The notes: generated from the letters alone by a model not told the origin. A stretch of DNA of 64,000 bases from an uncultured Caldilineaceae bacterium (GCA_958295915.1 OY282381.1:2936722-3000721), one strand, 5' to 3'. Shown: positions 10,686-19,115, counted from the first letter of the stretch. Made by a program: numbers and translations.

Positions 10686-11822
10686 CTAGTAGGGGCAGGT
10701 CTTGCGCCTGCCTTGGGCAACCACCAGGCCTGCCCCTACCGATATGGCCCGATCTGTCAGATATACGCCCAGCAGCATTGCCAGTGTTGTGGTAATGCTG
10801 CCCAGGCTCAATAGAGGCACGCCTACCAGGGAATGGCCCAGATTGCAGCCGCCCGATATGGCCGCGCCGATGCCCATTAGCAGTCCGCCAACCGCTAATT
10901 GCGTGTAGCGGCCTATCGACTCCCCCCTGGCCCAGAATGTGTCAGCTTGCCGCGCTGCGATGAACGCGCCGGGCAGCAGGGCAGCCAAGGCCACCGGAAT
11001 CCACAAATTACCCATATCGCTTCCGCTCACAAGCGCTTCGTATAGAATGGTGGGCGTCCGGGAAGTGCCGAACGTATAGTTCGAGCCACCGACACGGGCC
11101 AACAGCCACGCCAGGCTGGTGAACAGCCCTACTGACGCGCCAAGGGGCAGCCAGGGCCAGTAGGGGCTGGCTGCCCCTACCTGATACTCAGGATTAGCGC
11201 GAAGGCTGCGCCAAAGATAGACAGCGGCAACCACCAGCAACAGGATCACCAGTCCCAGCCCCAACGAGGGGCCCAGCGCATTCAAGACCGTTGCTGTCTG
11301 CCCGTCCATCATCACCGCGTTGCGATTCAGCGCGACCCGCAGAGGGCTGAGCGGCCCGCGCCAGGTGAGCGCATCGCCGATTGCCCAAGTGGCCAGCCCG
11401 ACCAGCGTGCCCAGCATTCCGTGGCCGAGTTTATAGAAAAGACCTGTTACACATGTGGCCGCAGTGACCATCCCTGCGCCGAAGATCACCCCGCCGATGA
11501 GATTCGCCTGCCAAGTCCAGGGCGCAATCCAGGGCGCAATCCAACCCAGGGCGATCATCCCCTGCACGATGGGTATGGCGATGAGCATCGACAACAGATA
11601 GGCTCGCGCCAGATTCATCTGCCGTGAGCGCTGAACGAGTCCCCGCAGAGTGCTGTGGAAGCAGAAATCACCCCGTTCAAAAAGATAACCGAGGATCATA
11701 CCGGCGCCAAGAGCGAGAACTACAGTGGTTAGTGACCAGTGGCTGGTGACCAGAAACGGCGCCGACCACTGGGAGCTTCCCACGATCCCCTGATCACTGA
11801 GCACTGGGCACTCTCTTCCCAT
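10686..11822 (-). CDS. YeeE/YedE family membrane protein (sulfur-compound transporter)
   Basis: A polytopic membrane protein of the YeeE/YedE (TsuA-like) family, whose studied members take up thiosulfate. It has about nine to ten hydrophobic segments. The conserved FERGDFCFHS near the N-terminus contributes a pore cysteine, CVTGLFYKLGHG lies in the middle, and GGCNLGHSLVG near the C-terminus is the second signature. Both termini are coloured by dispersed repeats: the first roughly 25 residues come from family D and the last VVAQGRRKTCPY from family E. The ATG at 11822 is used; it overlaps the upstream DoxX gene. Flanking DoxX genes on both sides suggest thiosulfate import plus oxidation. Confidence 0.8.
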   Translation of the reverse strand: MGRECPVLSDQGIVGSSQWSAPFLVTSHWSLTTVVLALGAGMILGYLFERGDFCFHSTLRGLVQRSRQMNLARAYLLSMLIAIPIVQGMIALGWIAPWIAPWTWQANLIGGVIFGAGMVTAATCVTGLFYKLGHGMLGTLVGLATWAIGDALTWRGPLSPLRVALNRNAVMMDGQTATVLNALGPSLGLGLVILLLVVAAVYLWRSLRANPEYQVGAASPYWPWLPLGASVGLFTSLAWLLARVGGSNYTFGTSRTPTILYEALVSGSDMGNLWIPVALAALLPGAFIAARQADTFWARGESIGRYTQLAVGGLLMGIGAAISGGCNLGHSLVGVPLLSLGSITTTLAMLLGVYLTDRAISVGAGLVVAQGRRKTCPY

Positions 11823-12252
11823 CCACACCCCAAACGCGGCCGGCGTCCGTCACCAGGAAAAGCCCATGCCACATCGCCAGCATCGCGTAGCTCCAGGGCC
11901 ATTCGCCGGGAACGTCCAGCAGACCAATGCCGAGGTTAACGGCCATTCCCAACCCCAGCAGCGCGCCGATGCGAGTGAATGCGCCGGTCAGCAGACTGAG
12001 GCCAACGGCCAACTCTGCAAGAAAGATCAGCCAAGCAAAGAGCGTAAAATTCGGCAGCGCCACCCGCTCCACGAACGCGCCGTAGAGCGGAAACGCTGCG
12101 TGGGCCACCTCCAGGCGCAGCCAGTCGATCAGCCCCCGGCCCTCTGGCGGCATAAAATCTGGCGGCAGCTTCCAGCGCAAGGAGAAGAGCCATAGAACAC
12201 CGATAATCGCCCGCGCCATGGCGATAGGCCAGAGAGGCGCTTGCGCGTTCAT
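11794..12252 (-). CDS. DoxX/DoxD-like membrane protein
   Basis: A four-helix membrane protein (152 residues) of the DoxX superfamily, closer to the DoxD/TQO-type layout. An amphipathic start (WPIAMARAIIGVLWLFSLRWKL) leads into an extracytoplasmic loop with an LRLEVAHAAFPLYGAF segment. The core LAVGLSLLTGAFTRIGALLG follows, and the C-terminal stretch has WPWSYAMLAMWHG. The ATG at 12252 is chosen because sequence further upstream is family C repeat. Its 3' end overlaps the YeeE start, so the two are probably cotranslated. It could be an electron-transfer subunit; the partner is not proven. Confidence 0.7.
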   Translation of the reverse strand: MNAQAPLWPIAMARAIIGVLWLFSLRWKLPPDFMPPEGRGLIDWLRLEVAHAAFPLYGAFVERVALPNFTLFAWLIFLAELAVGLSLLTGAFTRIGALLGLGMAVNLGIGLLDVPGEWPWSYAMLAMWHGLFLVTDAGRVWGVDGKRVPSAQ

Positions 12253-12264
12253 CTGGCCGCGCAG

Positions 12265-12352
12265 AAACGCAACGCAATGTCGCCAGGACGCGGAGACGCG
12301 CAGAAAAACCAGAAAATTCATTGCGCCCCTGCGCCTCTGCGTCTTTGCGTTG
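12265..12352. repeat. Family C palindromic repeat
   Basis: A purine-rich arm (gaaacgcaacgcaatgtcgc) and the complementary cctctgcgtctttgcgttg flank a short centre. It covers the gap between the ABC ATPase and DoxX genes and supplies the last codons (ATQRRRGAGAQ) of the ABC ATPase. Confidence 0.65.
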
Positions 12353-13394
12353 CCGAATCGGTCTCTGTCGGCAGCAGATGAATCCTCTCGCGGGGCAGAT
12401 GCAGCAAAATTTTCTCCCCGCGGCGAAACTGCTGATAGGGCGGCACTGTCAGTTGCAGATGTGTGTCGCTGATACCCGCGTCGCAGCGGGCCACCAGGCC
12501 GTGATAACTGTAGGACTCGACAGAACCGACCAGATTGTTATAACCGTTTTGCCCCACTTCCACCGCTTCGGGACGGATCGTCACGAGCACGTCGCCGTCC
12601 GGTCTGTCGGTTGCGGCCACTTCCAGCGGGCCAAGTGTTGTTTCGACGATGCGGCCCCGCTTAATGCCCGGCAGAAAATTGATCCCGCCGAAGAAGCGAG
12701 CCACTTCACAATCTACCGGACGTTCAAACAAGCTGCGGGGCGCGCCCGCCTGCCGCACCTCTCCTTGCATCAGCAGGCAGATGCGATCGGCTACGGCGAC
12801 CGCATCTGTCTGGTCGTGGGTAACAAAGATCATCGTGATGCCGGCCTGCTGTTGCAGGGCGCGAATGACGCCACGCAGATTCTCGCGCAGGCAGGGCTCC
12901 AGGCTGCTGAGAGGCTCATCCAACAGCAACACACGCGGCTGAATGACCAGCGCTCTGGCCAGAGCGACCCGCTGCCGCTGGCCCCCGGAAAGTTCATCTG
13001 GCCAGCGGGTCTCGTAGCCGGCCAACTGCACGGCCGCCAGGGCTTCGGCCACCCTGGCGCGAATCGTTCCCGAATCCAGCCGCCGCATCTTCAAGCCGAA
13101 GGCGACGTTCGCGCCCACATCCATAAATGGAAAGAGCGCGTGCTCCTGAAACACCATCACCGCGCCGCGCCTTTCTGGCGGTACGTTCAGCACAGAATGG
13201 TTATCGAAGCGGATATCGCCCCGGCAGGGGCGCAACAGCCCGGCAATGGCGCGCAGCGTGGTTGATTTGCCGCTGCCAGACGGGCCAAGCAACACCATGA
13301 GCTCCCCCGGTTCAACGGTCAACGATACATTTTGCAGTACCGGTGAATCCGGGGTGTAGGCAACGGAAAGATTGCGCAGAGAGACGGATGTCAT
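12318..13394 (-). CDS. ABC transporter ATP-binding protein with TOBE domain
   Basis: The ATPase that powers the adjacent importer. Walker A GPSGSGKST is at residues 37-45, the Q-loop at VFQEHALFP, the signature LSGGQRQRVALARAL at about 134-148, Walker B LLLDEP at about 156, and the H-loop at FVTHDQ. Residues about 235-345 form a TOBE-like regulatory domain (TIRPEAVEVG). At 358 residues it resembles PotA/CysA/UgpC-type ATPases, whereas polar amino acid importers normally use ATPases of about 240 residues without TOBE. It is placed after the binding protein and two permeases on the minus strand, apparently one operon. The extreme C-terminus is repeat-derived. Confidence 0.85.
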   Translation of the reverse strand: MTSVSLRNLSVAYTPDSPVLQNVSLTVEPGELMVLLGPSGSGKSTTLRAIAGLLRPCRGDIRFDNHSVLNVPPERRGAVMVFQEHALFPFMDVGANVAFGLKMRRLDSGTIRARVAEALAAVQLAGYETRWPDELSGGQRQRVALARALVIQPRVLLLDEPLSSLEPCLRENLRGVIRALQQQAGITMIFVTHDQTDAVAVADRICLLMQGEVRQAGAPRSLFERPVDCEVARFFGGINFLPGIKRGRIVETTLGPLEVAATDRPDGDVLVTIRPEAVEVGQNGYNNLVGSVESYSYHGLVARCDAGISDTHLQLTVPPYQQFRRGEKILLHLPRERIHLLPTETDSATQRRRGAGAQ

Positions 13395-13417
13395 TGTTAT
13401 GCTATTCCGGCGTTATA

Positions 13418-14272
13418 CTATTCCGGCCAAATCTCCATCTGCCCGCCTAGCGGCAGCTTAATGACTGCATCCGGGCCCTCAAACCAGCGGTCGTAGATTT
13501 CTTTGTAGGCGCCGGATTTCCACAGATCCTGTAAAGCGTAGTTCACCTGATCCCGCCAGGCGGATTGATCGTTGGGCACGCCGATGCCGAACTGCACGGG
13601 GTTATGCCCGCCGGGGAGAAGCTCCAGATCGGGGTCAGCGGCTGCGAGAGCCAATAGGGTGATATTGTCTTCGGTGTAGCCTTCCACGGCGCCGTCGCGC
13701 AGGGCCTGCATGGCCGCCAGTTTATCACCGAACTCGACGATCTCCGGCGTCGGGCCGCCTTGGGCCGCGCTATAGGCTATCCAGGAGGGGATAGCTGAAC
13801 TGCCAGCATTGGCGGCCACTTTCCTGCCCATCAGCTCATCGATGGCCGTATATCCAGCGGTCCGCACCAAAAACGATTGATTATCCCAGAAATAGGTGAT
13901 GCTGAAGTCGATGGCGTTGTCGCGTTTACGGGTGTGGTTCATGCTGGCAATCGACATGTCGACCCGTCCCTCCTGCAGGAAGCTGATGCGGGTGGCGCCG
14001 TCCACGACTGTCAACTCCGGTTCCAGGTTCATCTGTTCGGCGATTGCGTTCGCCAGATCCACATCGAACCCGACCCATTCACCATCTTCGGTCACGAAAC
14101 TCAGCGGTGGGTTATCGTTACGCACGCCGATGCGCACTACACCGCGCGCTGCTATCTCAGCTGCCAGAGATCGATCGGCGCGCGCGGAAGGCGGCGCAAC
14201 GATCTGGCACGCATTCAATAGTAGCGCAGTGAGAAACAGAACAACTGTAAGAGGAAATACATGTTTTCGCAT
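13418..14272 (-). CDS. Amino-acid-type ABC transporter substrate-binding lipoprotein (SBP_bac_3)
   Basis: A periplasmic or surface-anchored binding protein of family 3. The signal peptide (MRKHVFPLTVVLFLTALLLN) ends in the lipobox LLNAC, giving a lipidated Cys-22. The mature domain begins with VVRIGVRNDNPPLSFV. GFDVDLANAIAEQM, DMSIASMNHTRKR and VAANAGSSA follow, matching the two-lobe cluster 3 fold that binds polar amino acids or small anions. It is followed directly by the ATPase gene and preceded by two permease genes. The ligand is not predictable. Confidence 0.85.
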   Translation of the reverse strand: MRKHVFPLTVVLFLTALLLNACQIVAPPSARADRSLAAEIAARGVVRIGVRNDNPPLSFVTEDGEWVGFDVDLANAIAEQMNLEPELTVVDGATRISFLQEGRVDMSIASMNHTRKRDNAIDFSITYFWDNQSFLVRTAGYTAIDELMGRKVAANAGSSAIPSWIAYSAAQGGPTPEIVEFGDKLAAMQALRDGAVEGYTEDNITLLALAAADPDLELLPGGHNPVQFGIGVPNDQSAWRDQVNYALQDLWKSGAYKEIYDRWFEGPDAVIKLPLGGQMEIWPE

Positions 14273-14278
14273 TGTCTT

Positions 14279-15001
14279 TTAATAGCTGAAAAGTGAATGG
14301 GCGAGATCCGGCTGTCGATTGCGCTGTTCCCAGCGCTGGGACAATCGGGAAAGGCTGAAGGCGATGACAAAGTACAGAACGCCGACAAAGGTGTAGATCG
14401 TCACCCAATAGGGCGCATTGGTGATATCCGCGCCCAGAGCCATACGCGCGACGGTCATCACTTCAGCCACGCCGATTACCACCACGACGGATGTGTCTTT
14501 GAACAGGCTGATGGCCTGACCGGTGAATGCTGGCAGCATAACCCGCAGGGCGTAGCGAAGCTTGATCAGCAGGTACACCTGATGGGGGGGACTGCCCATC
14601 AGCCGGGCTGACTCCACCAGCGCCAGAGGTACAGTGGCCAATCCAGCCCGTAGAATTTCCGCCTGATAGGCGCTGGTATAGAGGGCTAACGCCACCAGAG
14701 CCGACGTTCGCGGGCTCCAGTTCAGGCCAAAGCGCGCCCCACCAAGGCCTTGATGCACCAGCACCAGCAGCAAAATTAACGGCAAACCCCGGAATACCTC
14801 CACATACGCGATTGCGCACCAACGCAACGGTCGCCAGCCTGAGCGTTCTGCGCTGCTGACAGGCACAGCCAGACAGAAGCCGACTGCCGCCGCAATTACG
14901 GCCAGGATCAGGCTGAGCAGCAGCCCACCGGGCCGCTGCCCTGGAAATCCGATCAACAGAACCGGCAGTTTTTCGATCAGAAAGGACAGATGATCGGTCA
15001 T
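14279..15001 (-). CDS. Amino-acid-type ABC transporter permease
   Basis: An inner-membrane permease of the HisMQ/GlnP type (240 residues). About five hydrophobic segments are visible. The conserved first loop reads VEVFRGLPLILLLVL, ALALYTSAYQAEILRAGL is the family signature, and the cytoplasmic EAA-like loop is VESARLMGSPPHQVYLLI, which contacts the ATPase. The paired permease lies just upstream, so the importer is probably a heterodimer in the membrane. Confidence 0.85.
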   Translation of the reverse strand: MTDHLSFLIEKLPVLLIGFPGQRPGGLLLSLILAVIAAAVGFCLAVPVSSAERSGWRPLRWCAIAYVEVFRGLPLILLLVLVHQGLGGARFGLNWSPRTSALVALALYTSAYQAEILRAGLATVPLALVESARLMGSPPHQVYLLIKLRYALRVMLPAFTGQAISLFKDTSVVVVIGVAEVMTVARMALGADITNAPYWVTIYTFVGVLYFVIAFSLSRLSQRWEQRNRQPDLAHSLFSY

Positions 15002-15018
15002 CTGCGAAACCCCAGTGG

Positions 15019-15753
15019 TCAGTGGTCACCGCAGTTCCTGTTCATCCGCCCCTCCACCCAGCGCAACAGGCCAGACAAGACAAATGCCAGCAGCAGATAT
15101 ACGATAGCTGCGAGCAGCAAGAATTCCAGTGCCAGAAATGTGCGGGTAATCGCCGTTTGGGTGCTGTGAAAGAACTCCGGCGTGGCGACAAATGCAGCCA
15201 GCGAGGTGTTCTTCAGATGATGAATCAGCCGGGTCGATATGGCCGGGAAAGCTGTACGCAGGCCCTCGGGCAGCAGAATCCGTCGGAATACCTCCAGCCG
15301 CGAAGCGCCCAGGGTGCGGGCTGCGTCCACATGTTGCTGGGGGATGGCGCTGACCCCGGCGCGAAACAGTTCTGCCAGATATGCGCTGGTGTTCAGCGCC
15401 AGGGCCGCGCCGGCGGCCAGAGTATAATAGGGTAAAGACAGCCCACTCCAACGGCTGATCCAATTGAAAAAACTGTTATCGAAAAACAGACCTCGACGCA
15501 GCTCTGCCGGGAACAGATTTGGCAGAGCGAAGGCCCAGACGATCATCAGCGCCAACGCCGGCATGTTACGGTGAATCTCCACATGAACTACGGCCAACCC
15601 GCCGGCGAACCGGTTCCCAGACAGACGCATAGTCCCCGCAGTGATGCCTACCACCAGCGCCAACCCCGCGGTCACGCCCGTCAGCACAACTGTAATCAGG
15701 AGTCCCCGCGACAGCAAAGAGATCAGATCCGGTGTCAGCCAATCTAAAGGCAT
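15019..15753 (-). CDS. Amino-acid-type ABC transporter permease
   Basis: The second HisMQ-type permease (244 residues). Signatures are VHVEIHRNMPALALMI in the first part, ALNTSAYLAELFRAGV in the middle and the EAA loop ARTLGASRLEVFRRILLPEG. The ATG at 15753 is used; it overlaps the end of the upstream methyltransferase gene by ten bases. A short family D repeat separates it from the downstream permease. Confidence 0.85.
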   Translation of the reverse strand: MPLDWLTPDLISLLSRGLLITVVLTGVTAGLALVVGITAGTMRLSGNRFAGGLAVVHVEIHRNMPALALMIVWAFALPNLFPAELRRGLFFDNSFFNWISRWSGLSLPYYTLAAGAALALNTSAYLAELFRAGVSAIPQQHVDAARTLGASRLEVFRRILLPEGLRTAFPAISTRLIHHLKNTSLAAFVATPEFFHSTQTAITRTFLALEFLLLAAIVYLLLAFVLSGLLRWVEGRMNRNCGDH

Positions 15754-16523
15754 CTGGCGCAAACAAAGAGCATGAGCGGGCTATCGTCTGTCAGATCAGC
15801 ACGGGTGTAGCCGGCATAAGTATTGAGAATGCGCAGCCCGGCCTCCCTCAGAAGTCTGGTTACATCCTCCCGGCTGAACAGACGATAGCGCAAGCTATAG
15901 GTCTGCGCGCCGGTCGGCGAAACCAGACGGAACAGTTCCGTCACCATATCGGTTTCGGCCTCGTAGCCGCGCTGCACCTGCGTATAGTTTGGCGCCTTGC
16001 CGAACTGGTCGGCGGGCTTCAGCGCGGCGAGCGCGGGCTGTTTCTGTGGAAGTTCCAGCGCGAAGCGGGCATCTGGTTTCAGCGCCCTGGCTACGGCGGA
16101 AAGCAGCCCCCGGTTATCCTCGTGCGAGCCGGCGCTGATCTGCCCCAATGTTGTGAAGAGGCAGATGGCCGCGTCAAATGGTTCGGCATCCACAAAATCT
16201 TCACCAGCAACCTGCTGGAATGTGACATCCACGCCGGCCTCGGCTGCCTGCTGTCTGGCCGCCTCGATCATCGCCGTCGATGGATCGATCCCCAGCGCCT
16301 GATAGCCCCGTCGGGCCAGTTCGATACTGTGTCGCCCGAAACCGCAGCCCACATCCAGCAACCGCGCGGCAGGATCGAGCGCCAAAGACGCGACCAGGAA
16401 ATCGATTTCTCGCCGGGCGCGTTCTGCGGTCAACAGAGGATGACCGAGAAAGGGCGAGCCGTATGAGAAGAATTCTTTCAATCGTCCGTTACTCGGCTTC
16501 AGGTGGTGCGTGCAGGGCCCCAC
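15744..16523 (-). CDS. Class I SAM-dependent methyltransferase
   Basis: A small-molecule type methyltransferase with the seven-strand Rossmann fold. Motif I LLDVGCGFGRHSIELARRG is at about residues 55-75, the acidic motif II ALGIDPSTAMIE follows, and DAAICLFTTLGQI is motif IV. The C-terminal half carries antiparallel strands (TYSLRYRLFSREDVTRLL). The start is a GTG at 16523 without a strong ribosome binding site, so the first residues are uncertain. It overlaps the permease gene by ten bases. The substrate is unknown. Confidence 0.75.
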   Translation of the reverse strand: MGPCTHHLKPSNGRLKEFFSYGSPFLGHPLLTAERARREIDFLVASLALDPAARLLDVGCGFGRHSIELARRGYQALGIDPSTAMIEAARQQAAEAGVDVTFQQVAGEDFVDAEPFDAAICLFTTLGQISAGSHEDNRGLLSAVARALKPDARFALELPQKQPALAALKPADQFGKAPNYTQVQRGYEAETDMVTELFRLVSPTGAQTYSLRYRLFSREDVTRLLREAGLRILNTYAGYTRADLTDDSPLMLFVCARCL

Positions 16524-16554
16524 TCACGGTGGGGAGATACTGATTGCGCTTTTT

Positions 16555-17463
16555 TCACAACGTGTCCCGCACATCCAACATCGGTAGATCCTGCCGTTCC
16601 AGATCGTACAGGGCCTCGAATTTCAGTACTTGTTCCGTCGAGTCGTCGGGAGTGATGGCATCGGCCCAGGCCTGGAACCATTCTTGGTCGATGCCGTCCA
16701 CATCGTCCACTACCCGCAGCCGGTCGATGTCGTAGGATTCTTGGAGAAATTTCACTTCAGCGGCCACGTTTTGCGGCGAACGCTGACGGAACTCCTGCCC
16801 GTGGACCGAATCCCGGCACCAGTCGCAACCATAGGGGCAGCCCCGGGCGGTGGAAATCGTCAGGGACGAGTACCCGTTTTCCTCCCGCCAAGTGTTCAGG
16901 TAACGCTCCATATCGATCAGGTCTCGCGCGGGGAGGGGCAGCTCGTCCAGGTTCTCAATCAGCGGACGCGGCTGGTTCACCAGCGGCTGACCTGTGGCAT
17001 CCCGATAGGCGACCCCTGGCTCGCACAGTAGCGACTCCGGCGTGATCGGACCGGCATCCACCAACCGCAACAGCGCGTCAAGGGTCTGCTCGCCCTCGTG
17101 ATGGATGACTATATCCACCTGAGGGAATTGGAGATAGCGCCGGGGGTCTTTGGTAGGGTCCGGCCCACCGAGGACGACCAGTGCGCCAGCGGCTTTGGCT
17201 TCAGCGGCCAGTTCCAGGGCCATCTCCCGCAATGGCAGCACAGCGGAGATGCCGACCACATCCGGCAGCTCCGCGCTCAGCCGTTCGGAGAAGGCGCGCG
17301 CATTCTCTTCAAATGTCCCATCGAACACCGCGACTGTATGGCCTTGGGCGCGCGCATAGCCAGCGAGGTACAATAGGCCCAGCGGAAAATACGGGCTTTT
17401 CAGAGCCTGCTCTTCCGGGTTCAGGCTCAGAAATAGTGGGTGACAGAGAAGAAGTTTCGCCAT
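16555..17463 (-). CDS. B12-binding/radical SAM protein, short at the C-terminus
   Basis: A cobalamin-binding-like N-terminal domain (residues about 1-135: HPLFLSLNPEEQALKSPYFP, GLLYLAGYARAQGHTVAVFD, DVVGISAVLPL, VVLGGPDPTKDP) is fused to a radical SAM start. The CxxxCxxC cluster is at Cys-209, Cys-213 and Cys-216 in ARGCPYGCDWC. Family members usually run 450-600 residues, but this one stops at 302, about 90 residues after the cluster, so only part of the radical SAM barrel is encoded. No continuation is seen in the next 30 bases before the methyltransferase gene. It may be a truncated gene or a genuinely short variant. Confidence 0.7.
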   Translation of the reverse strand: MAKLLLCHPLFLSLNPEEQALKSPYFPLGLLYLAGYARAQGHTVAVFDGTFEENARAFSERLSAELPDVVGISAVLPLREMALELAAEAKAAGALVVLGGPDPTKDPRRYLQFPQVDIVIHHEGEQTLDALLRLVDAGPITPESLLCEPGVAYRDATGQPLVNQPRPLIENLDELPLPARDLIDMERYLNTWREENGYSSLTISTARGCPYGCDWCRDSVHGQEFRQRSPQNVAAEVKFLQESYDIDRLRVVDDVDGIDQEWFQAWADAITPDDSTEQVLKFEALYDLERQDLPMLDVRDTL

Positions 17464-17511
17464 AGGTCTAGACAGTCCATTATAGATAAGGCACGGGCGC
17501 AATTACGCAAA

Positions 17512-17551
17512 CCAGATGAATCAGTCGTCAACCGGCGGGAATACCGAATTG
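17512..17551 (+). repeat. Family F upstream element (ccagatgaatcag ... ggcgggaataccgaattg)
   Basis: The same element occurs at 19137-19176 with a variable nine-base centre. Partial copies lie at 21391-21410 and 37467-37486. Each lies on the plus strand upstream of a plus-strand gene. Confidence 0.6.
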
Positions 17552-17669
17552 ATGAATCGAACCATCACAATTATACAATGAACCATCCCATGATCCCTAA
17601 AAGATGATTTACAAGGGTTTGCGCCAGCCTGCGCCACCTTTGGAATCATACCTCTGAAGAAAGGTCTAT

Positions 17670-17698
17670 TTGTCGGAACCGGATCGATTGCGTATAGT
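17670..17698 (+). promoter_or_regulatory. Predicted sigma-70 promoter of the cysteine desulfurase-like gene
   Basis: A TTGTCG box at 17670 and a TATAGT box at 17693 are separated by 17 bases. They match four and five of six consensus positions. The start codon follows 48 bases after the -10 box. Confidence 0.5.
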
Positions 17699-17746
17699 GA
17701 GTCGTTACTCAACAAAAATCGATCGGAACGTGTGCAGGAGAGATCT

Positions 17747-18997
17747 ATGTACGAGGTGACAGAAATCCGTCGGCAGTTCCCAGCCTTGCATGAGGAGTAT
17801 CGTGGTCGTGCGGCCATCTTTTTTGACAATCCCGGCGGTACTCAGGTGCACGGCAGTGTCATTACGGCAATGGTCGATACCCTGACTCGGCGCAACGCGA
17901 ATACCCACGGACTGTTCGAGACCAGCCAGCGCGCGCATGCGGTCATCGAGGCTGCGCATCAGGCCGTTGCCGATCTTCTCGGCTGTGATGCGGATGAAGT
18001 TGTCTTTGGCAACAATATGACCAGCCTCACATTTCATGTCAGTCGCTCTCTGGCCCAGGGACTGCGACCGGGCGCCGAAGTGATGGTAACCCGGCTGGAC
18101 CACGATGCCAATGTGATGCCCTGGGTACTTGCGGCTCAGGAGCGGGGGGCGCGTATCCACTGGGCGGATGTGGATGTAGGGACCGGCGCCCTCGATATGG
18201 AGGATGTGCGTCAGAAGATCACGCCGCGCACAAAGATTGTGGCTGTCGGCTACGCCAGCAACGCCACCGGCACAATCAACGACGTTGCCACGATCGTCAG
18301 CTGGGCCAGGGAAGTGGGCGCGCTCACATTCGTAGATGCTGTTCAGTATGCGCCCCACGGGCTGATCGACGTGAAGGCCTTGGGGTGTGACTTCCTGGTC
18401 TGCTCCGCCTATAAATACTTCGGCCCTCACAGCGGCCAACTCTACGGCAAGAGGGAACATTGGCAGCGACAGCGAGCCTATCAAGCGCGGCCGGCCGGGG
18501 ATCGACTGCCGGGCAAGTGGGAGACCGGCACCCAGAACCATGAAGGGATGGCCGGGGTGACAGCGGCCATCGACTATCTGGCCGAACTCGGCGTCGAGCA
18601 CGGCGCGGCCCGCCCCCTGGATAGCAGACGACAGAAACTGATCGCGGCCTGGCCGGTCATCCACAACTATGAGCGGATGCTGATCGAGCGGTTGGTTAGC
18701 GGCCTGCTCAGTGTGCCGGGGATACGCATTTATGGCCTAACCGAGCGGGCAGATTGGGGTCGGAGGGTGGCGACGGTGGCTGTGCGCAAGAGCGGGACCA
18801 CGCCGGAACAGTTGGCCCAGGCCCTGGCGGATGAAAATATTTTTGCCTGGAACGGAAATTTTTACGCGCAGGCGCTCAGCGAGCGGATGGGCGTGGAGGC
18901 AAGCGGCGGCTGGCTGCGGCTGGGTTTGGTCCACTACAACACTGTACATGAAATCGATCTTTGTCTGCGCGCCCTGGCCAAAGTTCAGAGCCACTGA
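17747..18997 (+). CDS. Cysteine desulfurase-like aminotransferase class V protein
   Basis: A PLP-dependent fold type I enzyme related to SufS, in the group described by TIGR01976 (cysteine desulfurase-like protein). FFDNPGGTQVH opens the protein, VVFGNNMTSLTFHV contacts the cofactor phosphate, and RLDHDANVMPW and VGYASNATGTIND follow. FVDAVQYAPHGLIDV supplies the cofactor Asp and His. Lys-223 in SAYKYFGPHSG is the expected Schiff-base lysine. The ATG at 17747 has aggag six bases upstream and is preferred over an in-frame GTG at 17732. No SufU or IscU gene is nearby, so its role in sulfur mobilisation is only inferred. Confidence 0.8.
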   Translation: MYEVTEIRRQFPALHEEYRGRAAIFFDNPGGTQVHGSVITAMVDTLTRRNANTHGLFETSQRAHAVIEAAHQAVADLLGCDADEVVFGNNMTSLTFHVSRSLAQGLRPGAEVMVTRLDHDANVMPWVLAAQERGARIHWADVDVGTGALDMEDVRQKITPRTKIVAVGYASNATGTINDVATIVSWAREVGALTFVDAVQYAPHGLIDVKALGCDFLVCSAYKYFGPHSGQLYGKREHWQRQRAYQARPAGDRLPGKWETGTQNHEGMAGVTAAIDYLAELGVEHGAARPLDSRRQKLIAAWPVIHNYERMLIERLVSGLLSVPGIRIYGLTERADWGRRVATVAVRKSGTTPEQLAQALADENIFAWNGNFYAQALSERMGVEASGGWLRLGLVHYNTVHEIDLCLRALAKVQSH

Positions 18998-19086
18998 ACA
19001 GCCCTGCGGCGTTATTCAGTAGCCTGTGCGAGTCAATCGATCATGGGCAAATTCAAACGCTTTGCTAATGCTAACCATATGCCACA

Positions 19087-19115
19087 CTTACAAAAACTTG
19101 CTATAGTTGTATAAG
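19087..19115 (+). promoter_or_regulatory. Predicted promoter of dnaK
   Basis: CTTACA at 19087 and TATAAG at 19110 are spaced by 17 bases. The distance to the dnaK start is about 200 bases, leaving a long leader that contains the family F element. Confidence 0.45.

Noticed and set aside
12321..13265. Plus-strand frame opposite the ABC ATPase
   Set aside because: The minus strand carries all ABC motifs in order; the plus-strand product has no recognisable features.
17705..18664. Minus-strand frame opposite the cysteine desulfurase-like gene
   Set aside because: Antisense image of a conserved enzyme; no ribosome binding site or family signature.
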